NCBI GenBank assembly: GCA_002082585.1
Contig: CP020563.1
Location: 1,234,001-1,298,000, forward strand
Direction: 5' to 3'
DNA: 64,000 nt
Source of the DNA: Kitasatospora albolonga
GTDB lineage: Bacteria > Actinomycetota > Actinomycetes > Streptomycetales > Streptomycetaceae
Part shown: one piece after another, positions 42,738-51,213 of the stretch
How the letters are laid out: the number at the start of each line of letters is the position of its first letter
How positions within the stretch are numbered: the first letter of the stretch is position 1
The notes under the pieces: generated by a model
Told to the model about the DNA's origin: nothing
The model's database searches: none
The model's input: only the letters and a program-made list of their open reading frames with translations
Translations under genes and position numbers: made by a program

Positions 42738-43823
42738 TCAGACCTCCTTCGACGAAGCCGACGCGGCCCTGGCGGTCGCGTAGCGGCTGGCGGGGCGGAC
42801 GAGCCCCAGGTGTTCGCGCAGGGTTCCGCCCGGATAGAAGGTGCGGAAGAGGCTGCGGTGCTGGAGCAGGGCCACGGTGCCGTTGACGATCCTTTCGAGG
42901 TCGCGCTCCGGGGTGATGGGCGTGAGGTGGAAGCCGTCCACCGCGCCCGCCCGGTGCCACTGGGCGATGAGGTCGGCGAGGTCGACGGGGCCGCCCCGGA
43001 AGTAGGTGCCCCGTCCGGCGAGCTGGGGTCCGCTCTCCAGTCCGGGTTCCGGTGCGCTCTCGACGTCCCCGAGGTCGACCGTGAGCGCGACCAGGACCCG
43101 CAGCGCGTCGGGGTCGCGCCCGTGGGCGGCGGCCTTGGTGCGCAGCTCGTCCCGGAGGGCGGCGGCCTGTTCGGGGGTGGTGGCCCGGATGTGGATGACG
43201 TCGGCGTGCCGGGCGGCGGCCTCCCGGGACGGGACGCCGATCGCGTCGATGACGGTGACGGGCCTCCCCTGGGGCGGGCGCGGCACGATGGCGGGGCCCT
43301 TCACCGTGAAGGTGGAGCCCTCGAAGTCGACGTAGTGCAGCTTGTCCCGGTCGATGAAGCGGCCGGTCGCGGTGTCCCTGATCTCCGCGTCGTCCTCCCA
43401 GCTGTCCCAGAGCCGTGCGGAGACGTCGGCCACCTCCCCGGCCTCCTGCCACAGCTCGGCGGGCGGGGCCGCGAGGCGTCTGCCGAAGAGGCGGGCCTCC
43501 GCCTCGGTGGTGGAGACCTCGGCGTGCCACCCGGCCCGGCCCTTGCTGACCCAGTCCAGGGAGGCGACGGCCGAGGAGACGTGGAAGGGCTCGGTGTGGG
43601 TGGTGGTGACGGTCGGGACGAGGCCGATGCGGTCGGTGGCGGGCGCGATACGGGCGAGGACCGCGAGCGCGTCGAGCCCCGGGCGGGCGAAGGAGTCGCC
43701 GAGGGTGACGAAGTCGAGGGCGCCGCCTTCGGCGAGCCGGGCGAGCCGGAGGTAGTGCCCGGCGTCGTAGTGCGGCGGGCCGCCGATCTCGGCGGCCAGG
43801 TGGAGGGGGGTACGGGCGGACAT
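42738..43823 (-). CDS. LLM-class flavin-dependent oxidoreductase
   Basis: A 361-aa luciferase-like oxidoreductase, distinct from its neighbour. It starts LHLAAEIGGPPHYDAGHYLR and has FVTLGDSFARPGLDALAVLA, KGRAGWHAEVSTTEAEARLFG in parts, and PQGRPVTVIDAIGVPSREAAA. An insertion near residues 258-283 is acidic. ATG at 43823 with AGAGGT before it. Two LLM enzymes in tandem are common in operons that process S-alkyl amino acids. The reductase that supplies FMNH2 is not seen nearby. Confidence 0.9.
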   Translation of the reverse strand: MSARTPLHLAAEIGGPPHYDAGHYLRLARLAEGGALDFVTLGDSFARPGLDALAVLARIAPATDRIGLVPTVTTTHTEPFHVSSAVASLDWVSKGRAGWHAEVSTTEAEARLFGRRLAAPPAELWQEAGEVADVSARLWDSWEDDAEIRDTATGRFIDRDKLHYVDFEGSTFTVKGPAIVPRPPQGRPVTVIDAIGVPSREAAARHADVIHIRATTPEQAAALRDELRTKAAAHGRDPDALRVLVALTVDLGDVESAPEPGLESGPQLAGRGTYFRGGPVDLADLIAQWHRAGAVDGFHLTPITPERDLERIVNGTVALLQHRSLFRTFYPGGTLREHLGLVRPASRYATARAASASSKEV

Positions 43824-43861
43824 GACGGGACCTCTCGGGTCGGCGGTCGGGCGGAGGGCTG

Positions 43862-44108
43862 GGGCCTCTCGTCCGGATCGGGCCGGGGCACGCGGGCCCG
43901 GCCCGATCCGGGCGAGAGGCCCTGCGGCCTGTCCGGCCGTTCCCGTCGCCGTCCGCAGGGCGGCCGTGAGACAGACGGGAACGGCCGGACAGGCCCTCGC
44001 ACCGGGGTGTCCGGCGGACCGGCGCCGGACACCCCTCACGGTCATCGGCGGTGCGGGGCCCGTGGCGGACCTGGCGGGCCCCGCGGGACCGGAGCGTGCC
44101 GGTCCCGC
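43862..44108. other. Array of five consecutive inverted repeats
   Basis: Between the receptor gene and the LLM genes five hairpins follow each other: 43862-43887/43897-43922 (26 bp, one mismatch), 43926-43947/43974-43995 (22 bp perfect), 44004-44016/44023-44035 (13 bp), 44053-44062/44075-44084 (10 bp) and 44083-44092/44099-44108 (10 bp, sharing two bases with the fourth). No coding frame is supported. The array probably ends or damps transcription after the transporter genes. Confidence 0.85.
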
Positions 44109-44122
44109 GGGGCCCCACCGGG

Positions 44123-45097
44123 TCAGCTCTTGGTCTTGGGCAGGCCGGGCGGGTTGATCTCGGACTTCTCCACGGCCTCGCCGGTCAGCCCCCAGCGCTT
44201 CAGGACCTTCCCGTACGAGCCGTCCTCGATGATGTGGTCGATCGCGGCGGCGTACGCCTTGACCAAGCCGCTGTCCTTCTTGGTGGTCGCGGCGATCTTG
44301 CCCTGGAGGCCACCGCCTGCCCCGGAGATCTGTCCGACGATCTCGCTCTGGCCCGCCGACTCGACGTGGTAAGCGGCCGACGGGCTCGGGCCGAGGTGGG
44401 CGTCGATGCGGCCCGACTGGAGGGCCAGGTAGTAGTCGTTCTCCTTCTGGAAGTACTTGATGTCCACGGGCTTGCGTCCGGCCTTGACGTTCTCCTCGCT
44501 CCACTCGACGAGGATCTTCTCCTGGTTGGTGCCGGAGGAGACCGAGATGGTCTTCCCGGCGACGTCGGCGGGGCCGTTCACCTTCCAGCCGGAGCCCTTC
44601 TTCGCCTCGAAGGCGATGTTGTCGAGCCGGTAGGTGGCGAAGTCGTACTTCTCCTTGCGCTCCTCGGTCACCGTGACGTTGGAGAGGACCGCGTCGAACT
44701 TGGAGCTGTCCAGGCCGACGAAGAGGTTCTCCCAGGAGACCTGCTCGAACTCCGGCTTGAGGCCGAGGGTGTCGACGAGGAGGGTGGCGATGTCGATCTC
44801 GGAGCCGATGCGGGTCTTGTCGTCGGTGGCGAAGAAGCCCAGCGGCGGTACGGCGTCCGCGCTGGCCCCGACCTTGAGCGTGCCGCGCTTGCGGATCTCC
44901 TCGGGGACGAGGGCGGCGATGGCGTCGACCTTCTTGCCTCTGAGCCGGTCCTGGTCGGGACTGATGTTGATCCCGGTGTCCTTCTTGCCCTTGGGCGCCG
45001 CCACGTCGACGGAGGCGTCGGGGTCGCCGCAGGCGGTGAGCAGTCCGGTGGCGGTGAGCGTGGCGATGGCGAGGGTGATGCTGCGGCGGACGGACAC
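44123..45097 (-). CDS. Polar amino-acid ABC transporter substrate-binding lipoprotein
   Basis: A 324-aa receptor. GTG start with AAGGAG before it. The signal peptide ends in lipobox LLTAC near residue 23. The family 3 solute-binding fold has IGSEIDIATLLVDTLGL, FDAVLSNVTVTEERKEKYDFA in parts, and IDAHLGPSPSAAYHV. The last part, LKRWGLTGEAVEKSEINPPG, is typical of the HisJ/GlnH group. It follows the ATPase gene by 49 bases. It should deliver an amino acid or derivative to the two-permease transporter encoded just upstream. Confidence 0.92.
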   Translation of the reverse strand: MSVRRSITLAIATLTATGLLTACGDPDASVDVAAPKGKKDTGINISPDQDRLRGKKVDAIAALVPEEIRKRGTLKVGASADAVPPLGFFATDDKTRIGSEIDIATLLVDTLGLKPEFEQVSWENLFVGLDSSKFDAVLSNVTVTEERKEKYDFATYRLDNIAFEAKKGSGWKVNGPADVAGKTISVSSGTNQEKILVEWSEENVKAGRKPVDIKYFQKENDYYLALQSGRIDAHLGPSPSAAYHVESAGQSEIVGQISGAGGGLQGKIAATTKKDSGLVKAYAAAIDHIIEDGSYGKVLKRWGLTGEAVEKSEINPPGLPKTKS

Positions 45098-45146
45098 GTA
45101 CGTACTCCTTGTGGGTGGTGCGGATGGGCGGGATATGAAGGACGGT

Positions 45147-45920
45147 TCAGAGAACCTTGGAAAGGAACGCGCGGGTGCGTTCCTGGCTCGGGTGGTCCAG
45201 GACGTCGGCGGGCGGGCCCTGCTCGACGATCCGGCCCTCGTCCATGAAGACGACAGTGTCGGCGACCTCGCGGGCGAAGCCGATCTCATGGGTGACGACG
45301 ATCATCGTGGTGCCGCCGTGCGCCAAGTCCTTGATGACGTCGAGGACTTCGCCGACCAGCTCCGGGTCCAGGGCGGATGTCGGCTCGTCGAAGAGGAGCA
45401 GCTTGGGCTCCAGGGCGAGGGCCCGGGCGATGGCGACGCGCTGCTGCTGGCCGCCGGAGAGCTGGGCGGGGTAGGCGGACGCCTTGTCGGCGAGGCCGAC
45501 GCGGGCGAGCAGCTTCTCCGCCGCGTCGACGGCCTCCTTGCGGGGGCGGCGCAGCGCGGAGACGGGCGCCTCGATGATGTTCTCCACCACGGTGAGGTGC
45601 GGGAAGAGGTTGAAGTTCTGGAAGACGAACCCGATCTTGGTGCGCTGGCGCAGCACCTCGCGCTCGCGGAGTTCGTACAGCTTGTTGCCGTCCCTGCGGT
45701 AGCCGACGAGGGTGCCGTCCACGCTGATCCAGCCCTGGTCGACCTTCTCCAGGTGGTTGATGGTGCGCAGCAGGGTGGACTTGCCGGAGCCGGAGGGGCC
45801 GAGGATGACGGTGACCTCGCCGGGCCGTACGGAGAGGTCGACGCCGCGCAGCACCTCCAGGGAGCCGAAGCTCTTGTGGACGGACCGGATCTCGACCATG
45901 GCTTCGCCGGTTGCGCTCAT
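45147..45920 (-). CDS. Amino-acid ABC transporter ATP-binding protein
   Basis: A 257-aa ABC ATPase of the polar amino-acid (GlnQ/HisP) family. Walker [11 protein letters not shown]-loop [15 protein letters not shown], signature [15 protein letters not shown], Walker [14 protein letters not shown] and the switch VVTHEIGFA are all intact. The ATG overlaps the stop of the permease gene as ATGA, so expression is coupled. It powers the transporter together with the two permeases and one or both receptors in this cluster. Confidence 0.96.
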   Translation of the reverse strand: MSATGEAMVEIRSVHKSFGSLEVLRGVDLSVRPGEVTVILGPSGSGKSTLLRTINHLEKVDQGWISVDGTLVGYRRDGNKLYELREREVLRQRTKIGFVFQNFNLFPHLTVVENIIEAPVSALRRPRKEAVDAAEKLLARVGLADKASAYPAQLSGGQQQRVAIARALALEPKLLLFDEPTSALDPELVGEVLDVIKDLAHGGTTMIVVTHEIGFAREVADTVVFMDEGRIVEQGPPADVLDHPSQERTRAFLSKVL

Positions 45921-46846
45921 CGCACGGCTCCCTTGGAGTAGTGGCGTTCGACGTAGTACTGGATGATCGAGAGCGCGGTGGTCAGGAGGATGTACCAGGC
46001 GGTGGCGACCATCAGCAGGGGGACCACCCGGCCGCTGCGGCCGTAGACGACCTGGACCTGGTAGAAGAGTTCGCCGATCGCCATGACGGAGACGATCGAG
46101 GTGCCCTTGAACAGCGAGATGATCTCGTTGGCCGCGTTGGGCAGGATCGAGCGCATGGCCTGCGGGAGCACGATCCGGCGCAGCTGACGGAGCTTGGGGA
46201 TGCCGAGGGCGGCGGCCGCCTCCAACTGCCCGCTGCCGACGGCCAGTACGCCGCCGCGCACGATCTCCGCTGCGTACGCCGCCTGGTGCAGGGCGAGGCC
46301 CAGGACGGCGGCGCTCACCGCACCGACCAGGTTCATCGTGTCGAAGGTGAAGAAGCCCGGCCCGAACGGGATGCCGAACTGCAACTCCTTGTAGAGATAG
46401 GCGAGGTTGAACCAGAACAGCAGCTGCACGATGAGCGGGATCGAGCGGAACGCCCAGATGTAGCCGTAGGCGACCGTCCGCAGGAACGGGCTGGCCGACA
46501 GCCGCATGAAGGCCAGCACGATGCCGAGCGCGAAGCCGAGGACCGTGCCGTAGAAGGTCAGCTGGAGGGTGAGCCAGACGGCCTTGAGGATGACCGGCGC
46601 GGCGAAGAACTGCGCGAAGACGTCCCATTCCCAACCGGGGTTGGTGACCAGCCCGTTGATGAACTGGGCGACCAGGATCGCGGTCGCGGCGATGGCGACC
46701 CAGCGCCAGGGGTGACGGGCCGGGACGACGGTCAGCTCCCCGTAGTCGGTGCCGGACCCGGCCGCTTTTCCGGCGGCCGGGCCGACTGGTGGGCCGCCCG
46801 GCGTACCGGCGGCTGGATCGATGGGTGGATCGCTGGTCAGCGACAT
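45917..46846 (-). CDS. Amino-acid ABC transporter permease (first)
   Basis: A 309-aa HisM-type permease with about six helices after a proline-rich N-terminal tail of about 60 residues. The EAA loop that contacts the ATPase is [19 protein letters not shown], and the [15 protein letters not shown] stretch follows. ATG at 46846 is taken because AAGGAA precedes it; 22 additional upstream residues are possible but poor. It overlaps the ATPase gene by 4 bases and lies 55 bases after the FAD protein gene. Confidence 0.93.
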   Translation of the reverse strand: MSLTSDPPIDPAAGTPGGPPVGPAAGKAAGSGTDYGELTVVPARHPWRWVAIAATAILVAQFINGLVTNPGWEWDVFAQFFAAPVILKAVWLTLQLTFYGTVLGFALGIVLAFMRLSASPFLRTVAYGYIWAFRSIPLIVQLLFWFNLAYLYKELQFGIPFGPGFFTFDTMNLVGAVSAAVLGLALHQAAYAAEIVRGGVLAVGSGQLEAAAALGIPKLRQLRRIVLPQAMRSILPNAANEIISLFKGTSIVSVMAIGELFYQVQVVYGRSGRVVPLLMVATAWYILLTTALSIIQYYVERHYSKGAVR

Positions 46847-46901
46847 GGCGGGGTTCCTTGGGAGCGGTGGCGGCGGTGGTACGGAGGTGGGTGCGGCGGG
46901 C

Positions 46902-48743
46902 TCAGGAGGCAAGCCGGTCGCTACAGGAGAGGTCGCGCAGGAAGGCGAGGGCGGCGCGGGCCGCGTCGTCGTTCTGCCGGAAGGCGGGGCCGCCGGTACG
47001 GGGGCGGGTGAAGGCGCCGCTGTTGCGGGCGGTGGTGAAGGGGCCGAGCGCGAAGCGGCGCGGGTGCGGGGTGCCCTCGCGGTCGAGGACGCGGCTGTCG
47101 GCCGGGTCCACGGAGAGCAGCCCCGTGTCGGTGACGGCGGCCCCGCCCGCGTACAGGGTGCGCAGCAGCGGGCTGGCGGTGTGCCGGATCGAGGGGTCCG
47201 GGAGGCGGGCCTCGACCAGGGCGCGGGCCTCGACGTGCTCGCCGGGGACGGTGGCGCTCCCCGCCCGGAAGACGCCGCGCTCCTCGTCGGCCTCGACGGT
47301 GACCTCGGCGCCGAGGAAGCGGACGACGCCGGCCCGGGAGAGGGCGAGGAGCTGTTCCAGCCGGGGTCCCGGCGGGCCGGAGGCGAGGTAGCTGAAGAAG
47401 CCGTGCCACCAGGTGCCGATGTCGCCGAGCCGGACGAGCTGGGCGTAGGCGGAGAGCAGGCCGAGGAAGACGGCGAGATCCGTGCTGTGGTCCGGGTCGT
47501 GACGTCGGGTCAGGTCGGCGGTGATGTAGGCGCGCACCCCTTCCTGGAGCGCTTCGGCACTCCCGTACGTGATGCCGTCCAGCGGCCGGTCGAGCGCTTC
47601 CAGGTCGAGCCGGTCGGCGGGGTCGGGTACGGCACCGGCGACGAGGCTGTCCAGTTCGGGGCTGCCGGGGTCAGCGGCGGCGTACTTGGCGTCGAAGACC
47701 TCCGGGTCCAGGGCGGTGCGCTCGGGGTGGGCGGTGAACAGCCGGTGGTAGTGGGCGTGGCCGAGCTCCTTGGCGACCAGCGGCCACACATCGCGCCGGA
47801 AGTCCAGCGGCCCGGGACGGCTCAGCAGCCCGTCCGCCCATGCGGGGGTCAAGTAGCGGGGCAGGGGCGGGCGTTCGCCGCTCCAGGGGTAACCGATCTT
47901 CGAGTGGTACGGGACCCCGCGCCGCGATCCCACGTACAGCACGGGTTCCTGTCCCGATGGCAGGTAGGTGCCGTTCTCGTGGCGTCCGCCGCGCCCCTCG
48001 GTGAGCAGGACCATCAGGTCGATGAAGGCGAGGCCGAAGCCCCGGACGATCACCGGTTCCCCGGCGGGCAGGGCGGTGAGGTCGGTGTCGGCGGTGAAGT
48101 CGGGCGGCAGGTGGATCAGCCCGTGCCGCTCGGCGAAGTCCTTCAACTCCGTGAGTTCCGGCTCCTGTTCGGCGTCCAGATGGCCGACGGTCAGGACGAC
48201 GAGATCGGCGACGAGGGGTTCGGCGCGGTCCTTCAGCCGGACGCGCTGGGGGCCGCCGTGCGGTCCGGTGACGGCGAGGGCGGTGGTGCGGTGCTCGTGG
48301 ACGGTGACGGAGGGCGGCAGGTCCGCCAGGGCGCGCCGGTAGGTCCAGCGCAGATAGGCGCTCTGGAGCCGCCTGCTGGGGAAGTCCTGGCCGCCGAGGC
48401 CGTGTATCTCCGCCAGTACGGCGGGCTCGGCGTCGGGGGTGACGCGTCCGGCGCGGACCTCCTCCGCCCAGGCGTGCAGGTCCGGCCCCTCGACGACCGG
48501 TCCGGCCAGCTCCACCGTGTCGTCGGTGAACATGGTGACGTCCTCGGCCATGGAGTTCATCCAGAGCAGCGGTGACTGGTCCGGCCGCCAGATCCGCCCG
48601 CCGCCCGCCGGATGGGGGTCGACCAGATGGATGTCCAGGGGCAGATTTCCGTACAGCTCACGGGCGTTGGCGGCGATGCGTTCGATGACCCCGGTGCCGC
48701 GCGGTCCGCCGCCGATCACCACGAGCGTGGGCGCGGCGCTCAT
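46902..48743 (-). CDS. FAD/NAD(P)-binding protein
   Basis: 613 aa. It begins LVVIGGGPRGTGVIERIAA, an FAD-binding Rossmann motif of the NAD_binding_9 kind. SPLLWMNSMAEDVTMFTDD, a second strand-loop VADLVVLTVGHLDAEQEPE and VIVRGFGLAFIDLMVLLTEGRGG (in parts) follow. The C-terminal 250 residues lack a clear match. The ATG overlaps the upstream permease stop as ATGA, an unusual place for such an enzyme inside a transporter operon. It may oxidise the imported compound or support the two flavin monooxygenases. Confidence 0.87.
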   Translation of the reverse strand: MSAAPTLVVIGGGPRGTGVIERIAANARELYGNLPLDIHLVDPHPAGGGRIWRPDQSPLLWMNSMAEDVTMFTDDTVELAGPVVEGPDLHAWAEEVRAGRVTPDAEPAVLAEIHGLGGQDFPSRRLQSAYLRWTYRRALADLPPSVTVHEHRTTALAVTGPHGGPQRVRLKDRAEPLVADLVVLTVGHLDAEQEPELTELKDFAERHGLIHLPPDFTADTDLTALPAGEPVIVRGFGLAFIDLMVLLTEGRGGRHENGTYLPSGQEPVLYVGSRRGVPYHSKIGYPWSGERPPLPRYLTPAWADGLLSRPGPLDFRRDVWPLVAKELGHAHYHRLFTAHPERTALDPEVFDAKYAAADPGSPELDSLVAGAVPDPADRLDLEALDRPLDGITYGSAEALQEGVRAYITADLTRRHDPDHSTDLAVFLGLLSAYAQLVRLGDIGTWWHGFFSYLASGPPGPRLEQLLALSRAGVVRFLGAEVTVEADEERGVFRAGSATVPGEHVEARALVEARLPDPSIRHTASPLLRTLYAGGAAVTDTGLLSVDPADSRVLDREGTPHPRRFALGPFTTARNSGAFTRPRTGGPAFRQNDDAARAALAFLRDLSCSDRLAS

Positions 48744-49612
48744 CGCGCACCCGCCGTACCGCGGGCGTAGTAGCGCTCCACATAGCGCTGGCCGAAGCTC
48801 AGCAGGGAGGTGACCGCCGCGTACCAGAGGGTGGCGACGAGCAGCATCGGGATGACCTCGTACGTGCGGTGGTAGACGAGCTGGACGGAGTAGAGCAGGT
48901 CCTGCACGGCGATGATGCTGACGATGGAGGTGCCCTTGAGGGTGCCGATCAGCATGTTCCCGGCCGGCGGCACGATGGAACGCATCGCCTGCGGCAGCAC
49001 GATGCGGCGGAAGCGCCGCCAGGGGCCGAGCCCCAGGGACTGGGCGGCCTCCACCTGGCCGCGTTCGACGGAGAGGATGCCGCCGCGCACGACTTCGGCG
49101 GCGTACGCGGCCTCGTGCAGGGTGAGCCCGATGACGGCGATGGTGACCGGGCCGAGGAGGGTGACCGTGGAGACGCCGAGGATCTGCGGGTACAGCGCGC
49201 CGATGTTGAACCAGAACAGCAGCTGGACCAGGATCGGGGTGGACCGGAACAGCCAGACGTACCCCCAACTGACCGCCTGGAGAACGGGGTTGCCCGAGAG
49301 CCGGAGGACGGCGAGGAGGGCTCCGAGGGCGAAGCCGAGCACCATGACGACGGCGGTGAGCCAGAGGGTGAGCCAGAGTCCGCGCAGGACGGACGCGGTG
49401 GCGAAGTAGGAGACGACGACGTCCCACTGGAACGCCTCGTTGCGGATGACCGAGTTCAGCGCCAGACCGAGGAGCACGAGCACGGCAACCGCCGCTGTCC
49501 AGCGGCCCGTTCGGCGGACGGGAACGATACGGGGCACCGCATCGTCACCGTCGTTCTTCACGGGGGGCGGCGCGGAGGAAGAGGGAGGCAGCAGATCGGT
49601 CTGCGGGGACAT
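48740..49612 (-). CDS. Amino-acid ABC transporter permease (second)
   Basis: A 290-aa HisM-type permease, paralogous to the one at 45.9 kb (the shared [22 protein letters not shown] region and PQAMRSIVPPAGNM). The EAA loop is VEAAQSLGLGPWRRFRRIV. The proline-rich N-terminal 35 residues precede the first helix (WTAAVAVLVLLGLALNSVI). It is the first gene of the long minus-strand run, and the promoter should lie in 49613-49770. Two permeases imply a heterodimer or two related transporters sharing one ATPase. Confidence 0.93.
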   Translation of the reverse strand: MSPQTDLLPPSSSAPPPVKNDGDDAVPRIVPVRRTGRWTAAVAVLVLLGLALNSVIRNEAFQWDVVVSYFATASVLRGLWLTLWLTAVVMVLGFALGALLAVLRLSGNPVLQAVSWGYVWLFRSTPILVQLLFWFNIGALYPQILGVSTVTLLGPVTIAVIGLTLHEAAYAAEVVRGGILSVERGQVEAAQSLGLGPWRRFRRIVLPQAMRSIVPPAGNMLIGTLKGTSIVSIIAVQDLLYSVQLVYHRTYEVIPMLLVATLWYAAVTSLLSFGQRYVERYYARGTAGAR

Positions 49613-49717
49613 GCGAAGGCTCCGTGGATGCTGAGATCGAACACGGGGCGTACCTTCACACCACGAACCACACGTGGACCGGGCCCCTCAGCGCCGGTCC
49701 GCCTCCGAGAAAAGCGG

Positions 49718-49768
49718 TCAACACGGCGCGTTGTCAAGCCTGTCCACGATCTGAGCCGCTTGTCTCAT
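49718..49768 (-). CDS. Possible short Cys-ending leader ORF before the minus-strand operon
   Basis: A 16-codon frame reading MRQAAQIVDRLDNAPC then TGA, 105 bases upstream of the permease start. It lacks the usual Arg-x-His-x-Asp core of Streptomyces leader peptides, and no clear ribosome site is seen. It may be chance, but the final Cys codon mirrors the better leader on the other strand. Confidence 0.2.
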   Translation of the reverse strand: MRQAAQIVDRLDNAPC

Positions 49769-49773
49769 CTCAG

Positions 49774-49802
49774 TTGACGTGCACCCGGATGCCTGTTCCA
49801 CT
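49774..49802 (+). promoter_or_regulatory. Candidate promoter of the Cys leader peptide
   Basis: TTGACG (49774-49779) and TCCACT (49797-49802) are 17 bases apart. The predicted start of transcription falls at or near the leader ATG at 49809, so the leader may be translated from a leaderless RNA. The -10 match is weak. Confidence 0.35.
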
Positions 49803-49808
49803 GGCCCC

Positions 49809-49880
49809 ATGCATTCGCAGCAGTGGCTGGTCACCCGCTCCCACATCGACTTCGGTCGCGTGTGGTCCTCTTCCTGTTGA
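49809..49880 (+). CDS. Cysteine-ending leader peptide (putative attenuator)
   Basis: A 23-residue peptide ending LVTRSHIDFGRVWSSSC then TGA. The core R-x-H-[IV]-D-[LF]-x-R followed by Ser residues and a terminal Cys is the pattern of actinobacterial 'putative leader peptides' found ahead of sulfur and cysteine genes. It lies 235 bases before the receptor gene at 50116 on the same strand. Stalling at the Cys codon when cysteine is low would be a natural switch for downstream expression. No confident anti-terminator fold was drawn. Confidence 0.7.
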   Translation: MHSQQWLVTRSHIDFGRVWSSSC

Positions 49881-50115
49881 GCTGACCCTCTGCTGTCCGG
49901 TTTTCCCTGCTCACGCCTGCTCTGAAGGCGTTGGAGCACCGTTCCTCGCGTGACTTCACCTCCACCGCACCCGCGTCACCCTCCCCTCGCCCCGCCGCAC
50001 GTTCTCGCGCACCACCGAACCTCACGTGCACCTGCTGAACCTTCCGTCACCGCTCCGCGCCTTCCGGGCACGGGGCCGGTCGGCATACCTTGACGAACCC
50101 GGAGAGAACAGAACC

Positions 50116-51066
50116 ATGTCCAGATCGCGCCACAGCGCCCTTCTCGCCCTCATCGCCGTCGCCGCGCTGACCCTCACCTCCTGCGCGGACCCGGCGGAGC
50201 CCGGGGCGAGCTCCGCCAAGGGCGAGACCAAGGGGAAGACCCCGACCACGGACGTGGTGTCCTCGGTGAAGAAGCACGAGCCTGCGGCGGCGCTGCTGCC
50301 CGAGGAGGTCCGGAAGGCGGGCACCCTGCGGATCGCCGCCGCCACCGGCTCCCCGCCCGGCGCCTTCTACGAGAAGGACGGCACCACGCTGTCCGGCGCG
50401 GACATCGACTTCGCGGATGCGGCGGCCAAGGTGCTGGGCCTTGAGCTGAAGCGCGAGGTGGCGTCCTTCGAGGGAATCCTGCCCGCGCTCAGCAGCGGGA
50501 AGTACGACCTGGGCACGGGGAACTTCGGCGTCACCGAGGAGCGCCTGAAGACCATCGACTTCGTGACGTACATCAACGACGGCCAGGGCTTCGCCGTCCG
50601 CGAGGAGAGCGAGCTGAAGGAAGTCAAGGACCTCACCGCGCTGTGCGGCCTGACCGTGGGCACCACCGCGGGCACCACCTTCGAGGTGACGCTGGAGCAG
50701 AACAAGGGCCGGTGCGCGGAGGAGGGCAAGAAGCCCTATGAGGTGAAGACGTACTCCGACGTGGCGGCGGTCTGGCTCTCCCTCCAGCAGAAGCGCAGCG
50801 ACGTGATCATGTCCACCATCAACGGGCTGCGCTACGCCGTGAGCCAGCAGGAGGGGCTGCGCTTCGTCAACGAGTTCAAGCGCCTCGACGTCGGCTTCGC
50901 CTTCAAGAAGGGCACCCCGCTGGCGCCCGCCTTCCAGGCCGCGGTCAACCGGCTGAAGGAGGACGGGACCTACGACCGGATTCTGGAGAAGTGGGGCACC
51001 ACCGAGTCCGCGATCGAGACGTCGCAGATCTCACCGCCGGAGCTGAAGGGCCCCGCACCGAAGTAG
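50116..51066 (+). CDS. Polar amino-acid ABC transporter substrate-binding lipoprotein (second)
   Basis: A 316-aa receptor, paralogous in fold to the one at 44.1 kb. ATG with GGAGAG before it; lipobox LTSC at about residue 23. The family 3 fold includes LSGADIDFADAAAKVLGLEL, KYDLGTGNFGVTEERLKTIDF (in parts) and the C-terminal YDRILEKWGTTESAIETS. It is divergent from the permease operon and preceded by the Cys leader peptide, so it probably gives the same transporter another substrate range under sulfur control. Confidence 0.92.
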   Translation: MSRSRHSALLALIAVAALTLTSCADPAEPGASSAKGETKGKTPTTDVVSSVKKHEPAAALLPEEVRKAGTLRIAAATGSPPGAFYEKDGTTLSGADIDFADAAAKVLGLELKREVASFEGILPALSSGKYDLGTGNFGVTEERLKTIDFVTYINDGQGFAVREESELKEVKDLTALCGLTVGTTAGTTFEVTLEQNKGRCAEEGKKPYEVKTYSDVAAVWLSLQQKRSDVIMSTINGLRYAVSQQEGLRFVNEFKRLDVGFAFKKGTPLAPAFQAAVNRLKEDGTYDRILEKWGTTESAIETSQISPPELKGPAPK

Positions 51067-51140
51067 CCCGGCGCAGGCCCGGCCGGGCACAGGACGCCCC
51101 CACGGACCCGACCGGCCCGACCGGCAAGGCACGCCACGGA

Positions 51141-51172
51141 CCCGCCCGCCGGACATCCTCCGCGCGGGCGGG
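51141..51172. terminator. Hairpin after second receptor gene
   Basis: CCCGCCCGC and GCGGGCGGG form a 9-bp stem with a 14-base loop between the convergent receptor and DUF5685 genes. Confidence 0.6.
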
Positions 51173-51213
51173 CCCCGGCCGTGGCGCCCTCGGCCGCCTC
51201 CGCCCCGGCCGCC

